Of a stretch of 64,000 nucleotides of DNA, positions 57,275 through 64,000 are shown in pieces; the first letter of the stretch is position 1; every line of letters begins with the position of its first letter. The position numbers and the translations under genes were made by a program. The notes beneath the pieces are model-generated. The model had not been told where the DNA came from and did no database searches. It saw only the letters and a list, made by a program, of their open reading frames with translations. This DNA is from a bacterium (lineage in GTDB: Bacteria; Planctomycetota; JAFGQW01): contig JAUHXU010000002.1 of NCBI GenBank assembly GCA_030426805.1, positions 930,001-994,000 of the forward strand, in the 5' to 3' direction.

Positions 57275-59758
57275 ATGATCCGCCGAGACTTCGGTATCTT
57301 CCTCCTGAGCGTGGGCGTGCTGCTGCTGCAGATCTGCCTGACGAAGATCTTCAGCTTCATCCTCTGGTACCACTTCGGGTTCCTCGCGGTGAGCTCTGCG
57401 TTGCTCGGGTTCAGCGCCTCCGGCGTGTTCCTCGCGCTCGCGCCGAAGGTCCTCGCGCGCTGCGGTGACCGCACGCTCGGGGCGCTCGCGATCATCGGCG
57501 GCATCGCGACCGTCGCGGTATTCGCCGGCATCCTGCAATTGCCGTTCAACCCGTTGTTGATCCTGAAACGGGTTCCACCGAGCGACATCGCTGCCGATTG
57601 GGGCGAGCTGGGCAACTTCGCGGGTTTCGTCGCGTTGCTGCTGGTGCCGTTCTTCTTCATGGGGTTGATGCTGTCGATCGCGATCGCGAAGAACCCGGCG
57701 GGCGTCGGGCGGATCTACTTCGCGAACCTCGTCGGCTCGGCGGCCGGCTGTCTCGTCAGCATTCCGGTGCTCGACTACGTCGGGGGCGACAAGGCGGTCG
57801 TCCTGTGTGGCGCGATGGTCGCGCTCAGCGGGATCGGATTTCTGCGTCGCGGCTGGTGGCTGCCGGTCGCCGTCGCCGGCGGGCTCGCGGCGCTCGGGTT
57901 CTTCGCCCCGGCGGCGTGGTTTCCGCTGAAGAGTCCGGAGGGCAAGCCGCTCGCGAAGGTCGAACCGGAAGACCGGCTCGGCCACGAATGGACGAGCCTC
58001 GCCCGCGTCGACTTCTACGAGATGAAGGGGGCGCGCAAGGCCGACGGGTTGTGGGGGCTCAGCTCGCGCGTTGCGAACGACGACCTCGTCGATCAGTACG
58101 TGCCGCCGCGCAAGGGCGTCGTGATCGACGCCTGGGCGATGACGAGCATCACGAAGCTCGAGGGCGAGCCGAGGGCCAATCCACAGCTCAAGTTCATCGA
58201 CTACCTGCCGGCGACGCTCGTGTATCGCGTGAAGCCCGACGCGGCGCCGCGCGTCGTCGCCCTCGGCGCCGGGGGCGGTCTCGACATCCTGAGCGCGCTC
58301 TACTTCGGCGCGTCCCACGTGACCGGCGTCGAGATCAACGAGTCGATCATCGACGGCGTGCGCGGTCGATTCGCCGACTTCGCCGGCAACCTCTACGCGC
58401 GGCCGGACGTGACGATCCACACGCACGAGGGACGCCACTTCCTGATGCGGTCGGAGGAGCAGTTCGACATCGTCCAGGTCTCCGGCGTCGATACCTACAG
58501 TTCGACGCAGGCCGGCGCCTACACGCTGTCGGAGAACTTCCTCTACACGGCCGAGGCGTTCGACACCTACTTCGATCGCTGCAAGGACGGCGGCATCGTC
58601 ACGCTGACGCGCTGGTACATGCCGAGTCCGTGGACCGGGTTGCCACGTTTCAGCATGCGCCTCGCCGTGCTCGCGTGGGAGGCGCTCCAGAAGCAGGGCG
58701 TCGCCGATCCGTCGAAGCACATGGTGTTCGCCCAGTCCGGTCGGTTTACGGTCATCCTGCTGAAGAAGGGGTCGCCGTTCGCGAAGGAGGAGCTCGACCG
58801 CCTCCAGGCCGCCGCGGACGAATACGACTACGGGTTCTTCCACCTGCCGGGACGCACCGCGAAGTTGAACGCCGCTTTCGCGGCCGAGCCCGGCATGACG
58901 AGCGCCGTCGAGAAGGTCGGGAAGTTCGACGAGTTCTTCGCCGCGACCGACAAGCAGGCGTTCATCGACGACTACTACTTCGACATCAGCGCACCGACGG
59001 ACGATCGACCGTTCTTCTTCGAGCTCTACAAGTTCCGCAACGTGCTCGACCGGGAGAGTTTCGTCGGCGACGCGGGCGTCACCGGGCACGGGATCTTGCT
59101 CGTGGTCTTCGCGGAACTCGCGATCCTCGGCCTGTTGTTCGTGCTCGTGCCGCTGTTCATCGTGCGTCGACGCGACCTGAAGTCGCCGCAGACCGGCGGC
59201 GTGCTGCTCTACTTCGCCGCGCTCGGGCTCGGGTTCATGCTCGTCGAGATCGTGCTCAGCCAGCGGTTCATCCTGTTCCTCGGCCACCCGATCTACGCGC
59301 TGACCGTCGTGCTGAGCGGGCTGTTGTTGTTCAGCGGCCTCGGCAGCCTCGTCGCCGGCAAGCTCGGTCTCCGGGGCGGTGTCGCGGCGCGTCTCGCGAT
59401 CCTCGGGATCGTCGTCGTGGGGGGGCTCTACGCGCACTACCTGCCGCAGGTCTTCGAGCGCTTCCTACGCGAGGACGCCGCGTTCCGCGTGCTCCTGAGT
59501 TTCGCGTTGCTCGCGCCGCTCGGCTTCCTGATGGGGATGCCGTTTCCGCTCGGGATCCGGCGGCTCAGCGGTCGTTCCGACCTCGTCGCGTGGGCGTGGG
59601 GCGTCAACGGCTACTTCTCGGTGCTCGGGTCGGTCGGCAGCATCATGCTGGGGCTCGCCGTGGGGTTCACCTGGGTGCTTTACATCGCACTCGCGATCTA
59701 CGGGATCGCGCTTCTCGTAGCGAGCCGGTTCGGCACGACGGAGCCGGCCACGGCGTAG
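57275..59758 (+). CDS. Membrane-embedded spermidine-synthase-like protein
   Basis: 827 residues. Helices in the N-terminal third (about seven, from IFLLSVGVLLLQICLTKIF to the 200s) are followed by a soluble SpeE/methyltransferase-fold domain (about 330-470): PRVVALGAGGGLDILSALYFGASHVTGVEINESIIDGVR (key GAGGGLD and GVEIN). Another group of about six helices ends the protein (LLVVFAELAILGLLFVLVPLF onward). This fused TM-SpeE-TM design is widespread in environmental bacteria with unknown substrate. The polyamine-synthase Asp pair is not evident: the gatekeeper-like stretch is VSGVDTYSSTQAGAYTLSEN. So polyamine synthesis should not be assumed. It starts 27 nt after the gdhA terminator. Confidence 0.8.
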   Translation: MIRRDFGIFLLSVGVLLLQICLTKIFSFILWYHFGFLAVSSALLGFSASGVFLALAPKVLARCGDRTLGALAIIGGIATVAVFAGILQLPFNPLLILKRVPPSDIAADWGELGNFAGFVALLLVPFFFMGLMLSIAIAKNPAGVGRIYFANLVGSAAGCLVSIPVLDYVGGDKAVVLCGAMVALSGIGFLRRGWWLPVAVAGGLAALGFFAPAAWFPLKSPEGKPLAKVEPEDRLGHEWTSLARVDFYEMKGARKADGLWGLSSRVANDDLVDQYVPPRKGVVIDAWAMTSITKLEGEPRANPQLKFIDYLPATLVYRVKPDAAPRVVALGAGGGLDILSALYFGASHVTGVEINESIIDGVRGRFADFAGNLYARPDVTIHTHEGRHFLMRSEEQFDIVQVSGVDTYSSTQAGAYTLSENFLYTAEAFDTYFDRCKDGGIVTLTRWYMPSPWTGLPRFSMRLAVLAWEALQKQGVADPSKHMVFAQSGRFTVILLKKGSPFAKEELDRLQAAADEYDYGFFHLPGRTAKLNAAFAAEPGMTSAVEKVGKFDEFFAATDKQAFIDDYYFDISAPTDDRPFFFELYKFRNVLDRESFVGDAGVTGHGILLVVFAELAILGLLFVLVPLFIVRRRDLKSPQTGGVLLYFAALGLGFMLVEIVLSQRFILFLGHPIYALTVVLSGLLLFSGLGSLVAGKLGLRGGVAARLAILGIVVVGGLYAHYLPQVFERFLREDAAFRVLLSFALLAPLGFLMGMPFPLGIRRLSGRSDLVAWAWGVNGYFSVLGSVGSIMLGLAVGFTWVLYIALAIYGIALLVASRFGTTEPATA

Positions 59759-59778
59759 GCGGGCCGCTCGGACGCGCC

Positions 59779-59820
59779 TCGGAAACGACAACCGAATCCG
59801 GTCATGTAAGTCGTTTTCGA
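59779..59820 (+). terminator. Terminator-like nested hairpin after the membrane SpeE-like gene
   Basis: TCGGAAACGAC (59779-59789) pairs with GTCGTTTTCGA (59810-59820) with one G-T pair. The loop contains ACCG-AATC-CGGT. It starts 20 nt past the stop codon; no U-run follows the outer stem. Confidence 0.45.
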
Positions 59821-59865
59821 GCCGTGGCTTGCGCCGATTTCGGCAGCGGGCCTTCCGGCCGTGCG

Positions 59866-59894
59866 TTGACACGGCACCCCAATTCGCCTACAAC
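59866..59894 (+). promoter_or_regulatory. Canonical sigma-70 promoter
   Basis: TTGACA (59866-59871), a 17-bp spacer and TACAAC (59889-59894). The transcription start would be near 59901, about 42 nt before the TTG start at 59943. This rules out the in-frame ATG at 59829 as translation start. Confidence 0.75.
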
Positions 59895-59942
59895 TCCGCC
59901 CCAACGGCCCGGGGACCCTGGCTCTCCCAGAAGGAAGAACGG

Positions 59943-61346
59943 TTGGCGACTCGCAAGAAGAAGTCGGCGAAGAAGACCCCCGCACGGGCGGCGAAGAAGG
60001 CCGCGAAGACGGCTCCGGCCCGGAAAGCCTCCAAAAAGGCTGCCCCCAAGAAGGTCGCTGCGAAGAAGGCCGTGACCAAGAAGGCCGCCCCCCCCAAGAA
60101 GGCGCCCGCCAAGAAGGCCGCCGCGGGCAAAACGGCCGCCAAGAAGACGTCTACCAAGACGGCTCCCAAGACGACAGCCGCCAAGACCGCGGCTGCCAAG
60201 AAGGCTACCGCGAAGAAGACCACCGCGAAGAAGGCGGTGGCCGCGAAGGGCGCGTCCAAGAAGGCCGCGAAGAAGGCGCCCGCGAAGGCCGCGAAACCGG
60301 CCCAAGACGAGTCCGCTCGTCGCGAGCGGGCGCGTGCCCTGCGCGAGAAAGTCGCCGCGGCGAAGCCGAAGGCCCAGCCCAAGGCGCGCCCGAAACGTCG
60401 TCGCCCGACGAACCTGATCGAGGCTGCCGAGCGAGCCGCGAAGGGCGCCCTGCGCGTCAAGCCCGGTGAGCGCACCGTGATCCTGACCGACACGGATCGG
60501 CTCGACGTCGCCGAGGCGTTCGCGCATTGGAGTCATCACGTCCGTTCGGACACGACGTTGCTCTACTACCCGGACTCGATGCGGCCGATTCGCGGCTTCA
60601 CCGGCCAACTCCGGACGCTCGTCACCGACGCCGACATGACGATTCTGCTCGTGGGGAAGCACGACGAGGAGAACGACTTCGCGACGAAGGTTCGCGCTGC
60701 CGGTGTCGACCGTGGCCGACTCGCGGACCTCGCGGCGCTCGACGTCGATCAGGTCGAGCGTCTCGTCAACGTGAACTACGCCGAGATGCAGGAGACCGGG
60801 CGCAAGATCATCGAGCACATTTCCGGTGCGCGTGAGGTGCGCGTGACCGCGCCGGGTGGCACCGACGTGACGTGCTCGGTGCGTGGGCGCCGCTGGGTCA
60901 ACGACAACGGCGACATCAGCCAACGCGGCCACGCCGGCACGCTGCCGACCGGGGAGTGCTACACGGCACCGGTCGAACAGGGCTTCTCCGGTCCGATCCA
61001 CTTCCAAGCGCTCGACGCCGAGCGCGTCGACGGATCGGTGACGTTCGACAACGGTCGCGTGTCCGATTCCGACGGCGCGGCGATCGGTGCGGTGATCAAG
61101 GCGCTGGGACGCGATCCCGGTGCGAAGATCATCGGCGAGATCGGGCTCGGCACGAACCCGAACGCGGTCGTCAGCGATCACCCCGAGGAAGGGGAGAAGG
61201 CCTACGGCGTCGTGCACTTCGCGATCGGCAACTCCGGCGGGCTCGGCACGAGCAAGTCGAAGCACCGCCACGTCGTCTTCGTCGAGAAGGCGACCGTCAT
61301 CGCCGACGGCGTGACGATCCTGCGCGACGGCGTCTACGACCTCTGA
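59943..61346 (+). CDS. Histone H1-like Lys/Ala-rich tail fused to an M29 aminopeptidase-like domain
   Basis: 467 residues from a TTG at 59943, chosen because AAGGAAG lies about 8 nt upstream and the promoter ends at 59894. Residues 1-154 are almost only Lys, Ala, Thr, Pro and Arg with KKA/AKKA repeats, like histone H1, HctB or AlgP tails. The last part (120-154) is Arg-rich. From about 160 the protein resembles the M29 (aminopeptidase T/COG2309) fold: [68 protein letters not shown] (key [11 protein letters not shown] and [10 protein letters not shown]) and [18 protein letters not shown]. The Glu and first His metal ligands seem present, but the usual HxD ligand pair reads HRHVV, so catalysis is doubtful. 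Possibly a DNA- or RNA-associated or wholly structural protein; function is unknown. Confidence 0.85.
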   Translation: MATRKKKSAKKTPARAAKKAAKTAPARKASKKAAPKKVAAKKAVTKKAAPPKKAPAKKAAAGKTAAKKTSTKTAPKTTAAKTAAAKKATAKKTTAKKAVAAKGASKKAAKKAPAKAAKPAQDESARRERARALREKVAAAKPKAQPKARPKRRRPTNLIEAAERAAKGALRVKPGERTVILTDTDRLDVAEAFAHWSHHVRSDTTLLYYPDSMRPIRGFTGQLRTLVTDADMTILLVGKHDEENDFATKVRAAGVDRGRLADLAALDVDQVERLVNVNYAEMQETGRKIIEHISGAREVRVTAPGGTDVTCSVRGRRWVNDNGDISQRGHAGTLPTGECYTAPVEQGFSGPIHFQALDAERVDGSVTFDNGRVSDSDGAAIGAVIKALGRDPGAKIIGEIGLGTNPNAVVSDHPEEGEKAYGVVHFAIGNSGGLGTSKSKHRHVVFVEKATVIADGVTILRDGVYDL

Positions 61347-61855
61347 TCCGCGCCGCCTGAACCGCTGCCCGCGCCGGGCGGCTCCGGCAGGGCTTCGGCC
61401 GGCGGCTCGAGGTCGTCCAGATTCGGCAGGTTCGGCTCGCGATTCTCGAGCCGCGCCGTGATCTCCTCGACGACGAGTCCCTCGGTCTTCTGCGTCGACT
61501 CGTTGCGCTCGACCGGCTTCCACACGACGATGAGATCGTCGTCGTCGAAGCCCATCACCTCGGTGATGATCTCGACGTCGAGCACCGGCGGCGCTTCCCC
61601 GGTGACGCGGACGTCGGCGAAGAAGCGGGTCGGGCCGACGGTGATCGGTGACGTGATCAGTCGCCCGGCCTCGCGATCGACCGAGCGAAAGTAGCCGAAG
61701 CGGTGCGTCAGGACCCAGTGGGCGGCCTCGATCACCGCTTCGCGCGAGTGCCCCGCGAGCGGCGACGACGGCGTGCGTGCGGGGGTCGAGCGACAGCCGG
61801 CCGCGAGGACGACGATGAAGCCGATCGCGGCGAGGCGGGTGAGTGTCGTGTTCAT
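61334..61855 (-). CDS. Small lipoprotein of unknown function
   Basis: 173 residues. Lipoprotein signal [21 protein letters not shown] with Cys21. The mature part has one compact alpha/beta domain ([33 protein letters not shown], then [28 protein letters not shown]; key [14 protein letters not shown]) and a Pro/Glu/Gly-rich tail. Its start overlaps the hydantoinase B-like stop (ATGA), so it is translationally coupled to that gene. It converges with the histone-M29 gene with a 13-nt overlap of coding ends. No family is recognised. Confidence 0.8.
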   Translation of the reverse strand: MNTTLTRLAAIGFIVVLAAGCRSTPARTPSSPLAGHSREAVIEAAHWVLTHRFGYFRSVDREAGRLITSPITVGPTRFFADVRVTGEAPPVLDVEIITEVMGFDDDDLIVVWKPVERNESTQKTEGLVVEEITARLENREPNLPNLDDLEPPAEALPEPPGAGSGSGGADQRS

Positions 61856-63426
61856 CGGGGTCGCTTTCCGTAACCGCCGCCGCCGGGCGTCTCGATCGAC
61901 AAGACGTCGTCGACATCGCCCGCGACGGTACCCTTCGCCGGCAGTGTCTGCGTTCGGCCGTCGCGGATCAACCGATTTCGACCGCGTGCGCCGGGTTCTC
62001 CACCGTCCAGGCCGTAGGGCGCACCCTGACGGCGTTCGGTGAGCAGGCCGATCGCGAGGCGCGCGCGGAGGCGGATTCGCCGCACGAGGCCGTCACCGCC
62101 GCGCTGTCGCCCGCGGCCACCCGATCGCCGTCGGATCGCGGTCGACTCGACTTCGACGGGCAGTTCGTGCTCGAGGGCTTCGGCGGGGGTGTTGCGCGTG
62201 TTGGTCATGTGCGTCTGGATCGCCGGCGTGCCATCGGCGTTCGGCGTCGCGCCGGCGCCGCCGGGGAGCGTCTCGTAGTAGGCGATCGGCCGGTCGTCGG
62301 CCGGGTGGCGCCCACCGAGCGTGACGTTGTTCATCGTGCCCTGCGATGCGGCGGGGATCCGGTCGGGCGCCGCGCCCGCGAGGGCGCCGAGGACGACGTC
62401 GACGATGCGTTGGGACGTCTCGACGTTGCCGCCGGCCACCGCCGCCGGTGGGCGTGCGTCGACGAGCGTACTCGGCTCGGTGACGATGTCGATCGGCGCG
62501 AGGACGCCTTCGTTCGTCGGCGTGTCGTCGTCGAGCAGGCAGCGGAACGCGTAGAATACCGCGGCGGTCGTGATCGCGCGGTTCGCGTTGACGCTGCCCG
62601 GCACTTGCGGGTGGGTGCCCGTGAAGTCGACCGTCGCGCGGCGCCCGCGGATCCGCAGGCGCACGCGGATCGGGTAGGGCCCGCCGCCGAACCCGTCGTC
62701 GTCGAGCGCGTCTTCGAACGCGTAGGTGCCGTCGGGCAGGTCGGCGATCGCGTTGCCGACGGCGCGTGACGCGTGGTCGAGCAGCGCCGCAGCGACGCGG
62801 TCGACCCGCGCGCGTCCGTAGCGCGCGAGCAATTCGTGCATGCGCGCGACGCCGCGTCGGTTCGCGGCGACCTGTGCATCGAGGTCCGCGCGGCGCTCGT
62901 CGGGTGTGCGGACGTTGGCGAGCAGCACGTCGACGACGTCGGCATTGAATCGATCGTCGCGCATCAGGTAGACCGGCGGGAGGCGCAGACCCTCCTGGTA
63001 GATCTCCGGAACCGAGACCATCGACCCCGGTGCGGCCCCGCCGACGTCGGCGTGGTGGGCGCGCGTCGCGACGTAGTAGAGCGGCGCGAGTCGTTTCGCC
63101 GCGACAACCGGCGTGACGATCGTGATGTCGGGCAAGTGCGTGCCGCCCGCATAGGGATCGTTGACGACGACCGCGTCGCCCGCCCGCATCGGTCGCGCGG
63201 CGATCGCGGCGCGTACGCCGATCGCGGCGGAGCCGAGGTGCACCGGGATGTGTGCCGCCTGCGCGAGCAAGCGCCCGTCGCGGTCGAACACGGCTGCCGA
63301 GTAGTCGCGTCGCTCCTTGATGTTCGGGCTCGCCGCCGCGCGCTGCAAGACGACGCCGACCTCCTCCGCGATCGACGGCAGGAGCTGCGCGAAGACACCG
63401 AGTTCGATCGGGTCGACCGTGGCCAT
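61852..63426 (-). CDS. hyuB: Hydantoinase/5-oxoprolinase B subunit
   Basis: 524 residues. Family-defining segments are in order: [59 protein letters not shown] (key [16 protein letters not shown] and AHIPVHLGS), [25 protein letters not shown] (key [12 protein letters not shown]), [42 protein letters not shown] and GGRHP...[11 protein letters not shown]. The Arg/Gly-rich stretch near 430-470 precedes the final [10 protein letters not shown]. With the A subunit it hydrolyses an imide ring ATP-dependently (hydantoin, N-methylhydantoin or 5-oxoproline); the substrate cannot be assigned. It overlaps the A subunit gene by ATGA. Confidence 0.93.
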   Translation of the reverse strand: MATVDPIELGVFAQLLPSIAEEVGVVLQRAAASPNIKERRDYSAAVFDRDGRLLAQAAHIPVHLGSAAIGVRAAIAARPMRAGDAVVVNDPYAGGTHLPDITIVTPVVAAKRLAPLYYVATRAHHADVGGAAPGSMVSVPEIYQEGLRLPPVYLMRDDRFNADVVDVLLANVRTPDERRADLDAQVAANRRGVARMHELLARYGRARVDRVAAALLDHASRAVGNAIADLPDGTYAFEDALDDDGFGGGPYPIRVRLRIRGRRATVDFTGTHPQVPGSVNANRAITTAAVFYAFRCLLDDDTPTNEGVLAPIDIVTEPSTLVDARPPAAVAGGNVETSQRIVDVVLGALAGAAPDRIPAASQGTMNNVTLGGRHPADDRPIAYYETLPGGAGATPNADGTPAIQTHMTNTRNTPAEALEHELPVEVESTAIRRRSGGRGRQRGGDGLVRRIRLRARLAIGLLTERRQGAPYGLDGGEPGARGRNRLIRDGRTQTLPAKGTVAGDVDDVLSIETPGGGGYGKRPR

Positions 63427-64000
63427 CAGCGCCTCCGCGTCCGCTCGAGCACGATGCCGCCGAACGCGTCGAACGTCCCGCGCCACCCATCCGGAATCCA
63501 CACCGCGCACGTCGGGAAGCGCACCGCGGCGGGGCCGCTGCGGCGTCGTCCCGGTCGTTCGTCGCGCGGGCGATCGTCGGTGGCGGTCGGCAGCGGCGGG
63601 CCGGACCACGCGCCGGTCGCGCGCGCGCGGACGTTGACGACTTCGAGCGGTCGATCGGGCGTCGCGAAACCGAAGGCGTGCTCGTGGGCCGCGTCGAACG
63701 CGCGGCGGAAGTCGCGTGCGTACGGGATGGTCAGCTCGAACGACTGCCCGACGTAGCGGCAATCGAGGAAGCGCGCCACCGCGATTCGGCCGCGCGGCCG
63801 GTCGGCCCGGACGGCTGCCGTCGCCTCGGCCGCGACCGAGCCGAGCGCGGCGGAGAATGACGGCCGCGCCCCCAGGGCCACGCGCTCGAGGACGGTCGTC
63901 GCGACCTCGTGCGACGGTGGCGCGGTCAGCAAGCCGTAGGCGCTGAGCGCGCCGGCGTGGGCCGGGACGGACACCCGCCTGATGCCGAGCAGGTCCGCGA
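63426..64000 (-). CDS. hyuA: Hydantoinase/5-oxoprolinase A subunit, C-terminal part, truncated by window edge
   Basis: 191 codons are visible, open to the window edge, so the N-terminal ATPase-like domain is outside. The segment ADLLGIRRVSVPAHAGALSAYG (visible residues 1-22) is the conserved A-subunit C-terminal core (GIxxVxVPxxxGxLSAxGLL). It continues with a domain containing DCRYVGQSFELTIPY, AFDAAHEHAFGFATPDRPLEVVNVRARATG (key HEHAFGF) and the ending TCAVWIPDGWRGTFDAFGGIVLERTRRR. It overlaps the B-subunit start by 4 nt. Confidence 0.9.
   Translation of the reverse strand, partial: ADLLGIRRVSVPAHAGALSAYGLLTAPPSHEVATTVLERVALGARPSFSAALGSVAAEATAAVRADRPRGRIAVARFLDCRYVGQSFELTIPYARDFRRAFDAAHEHAFGFATPDRPLEVVNVRARATGAWSGPPLPTATDDRPRDERPGRRRSGPAAVRFPTCAVWIPDGWRGTFDAFGGIVLERTRRR

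Noticed and set aside
59829..59831. Upstream ATG of the histone-M29 fusion
   Set aside because: It lies upstream of the TTGACA/TACAAC promoter, and the TTG at 59943 has the ribosome-binding site.
59943..60300. AAGAAGGCC-type repeats as a satellite or CRISPR-like array
   Set aside because: Codon-level repetition of the Lys/Ala-rich tail, with no regular period or spacers.

Overview
The window is about 70% GC, almost completely coding and free of insertion sequences, phage genes, rRNA, tRNA or CRISPR arrays that I can recognise. The gene content points to a Gram-negative-type (outer-membrane) bacterium, most likely a high-GC member of the Planctomycetota. Evidence for this: an ECF sigma factor translationally coupled to a Hanks-type Ser/Thr kinase with a long C-terminal extension, LptE/BamD/AsmA-like/secretin envelope genes, and a run of large secreted beta-propeller or repeat proteins that share a C-terminal sandwich domain. 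The taxonomic call is inference from gene content; no marker gene was searched.

Layout. 1-615: 5' part of a polytopic glycosyltransferase (minus). 901-8681: a regulatory module on the minus strand. A 1863-residue membrane-bound sigma-54 activator is followed by palindromic sites and a textbook -24/-12 promoter, then an OmpH/Skp-like periplasmic protein and a secretin-like lipoprotein. 8823-12385: rpsO-pnp, with a structured intergenic region and an unusually long acidic plus Arg/Gly/Asp-rich tail on PNPase. 12597-17913: three exported proteins on the plus strand, two of them tandem paralogues. 17919-21240: ECF sigma factor and kinase. 21589-26528: an operon of three antiporter-like (NuoL/M/N, MrpD) subunits and a small two-helix membrane protein. 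26654-38715: accessory-looking secreted proteins (beta-propeller, ELWxxDGT repeat, BNR/Asp-box, PD40-like), a split YeeE/YedE sulfur-transport pair and a HEAT-like protein.

38736-49038 (minus): a long, tightly overlapping operon bamD-lptE-folP-cdaA-cdaR-tsaB-asmA-like-manC-ruvX, mixing outer-membrane assembly, c-di-AMP synthesis and housekeeping. It is preceded by a CNNM/CorC-type protein. 50610-55646: HEAT lipoprotein, then a c-di-GMP signalling pair (HDOD-GAF-GGDEF protein overlapping a histidine-kinase-like/receiver protein). 55912-59758: glutamate dehydrogenase and a membrane spermidine-synthase-like protein. 59943-61346: a lysine/alanine-rich histone H1-like tail fused to an M29 aminopeptidase-like domain, with a strong sigma-70 promoter. 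61334-64000: hydantoinase/oxoprolinase A and B subunits and a coupled lipoprotein.

The most interesting items are (i) the sigma-54 activator/promoter/secretin module with its unusual CBM9-like sensory input and winged-helix C-terminus; (ii) a dispersed three-hairpin palindromic element (three full copies and one partial copy at gene 3' ends between 21.4 and 37.4 kb); (iii) the histone-tail/M29 fusion; and (iv) a set of probable leaderless mRNAs whose -10 hexamers sit 5-7 nt before the start codon.
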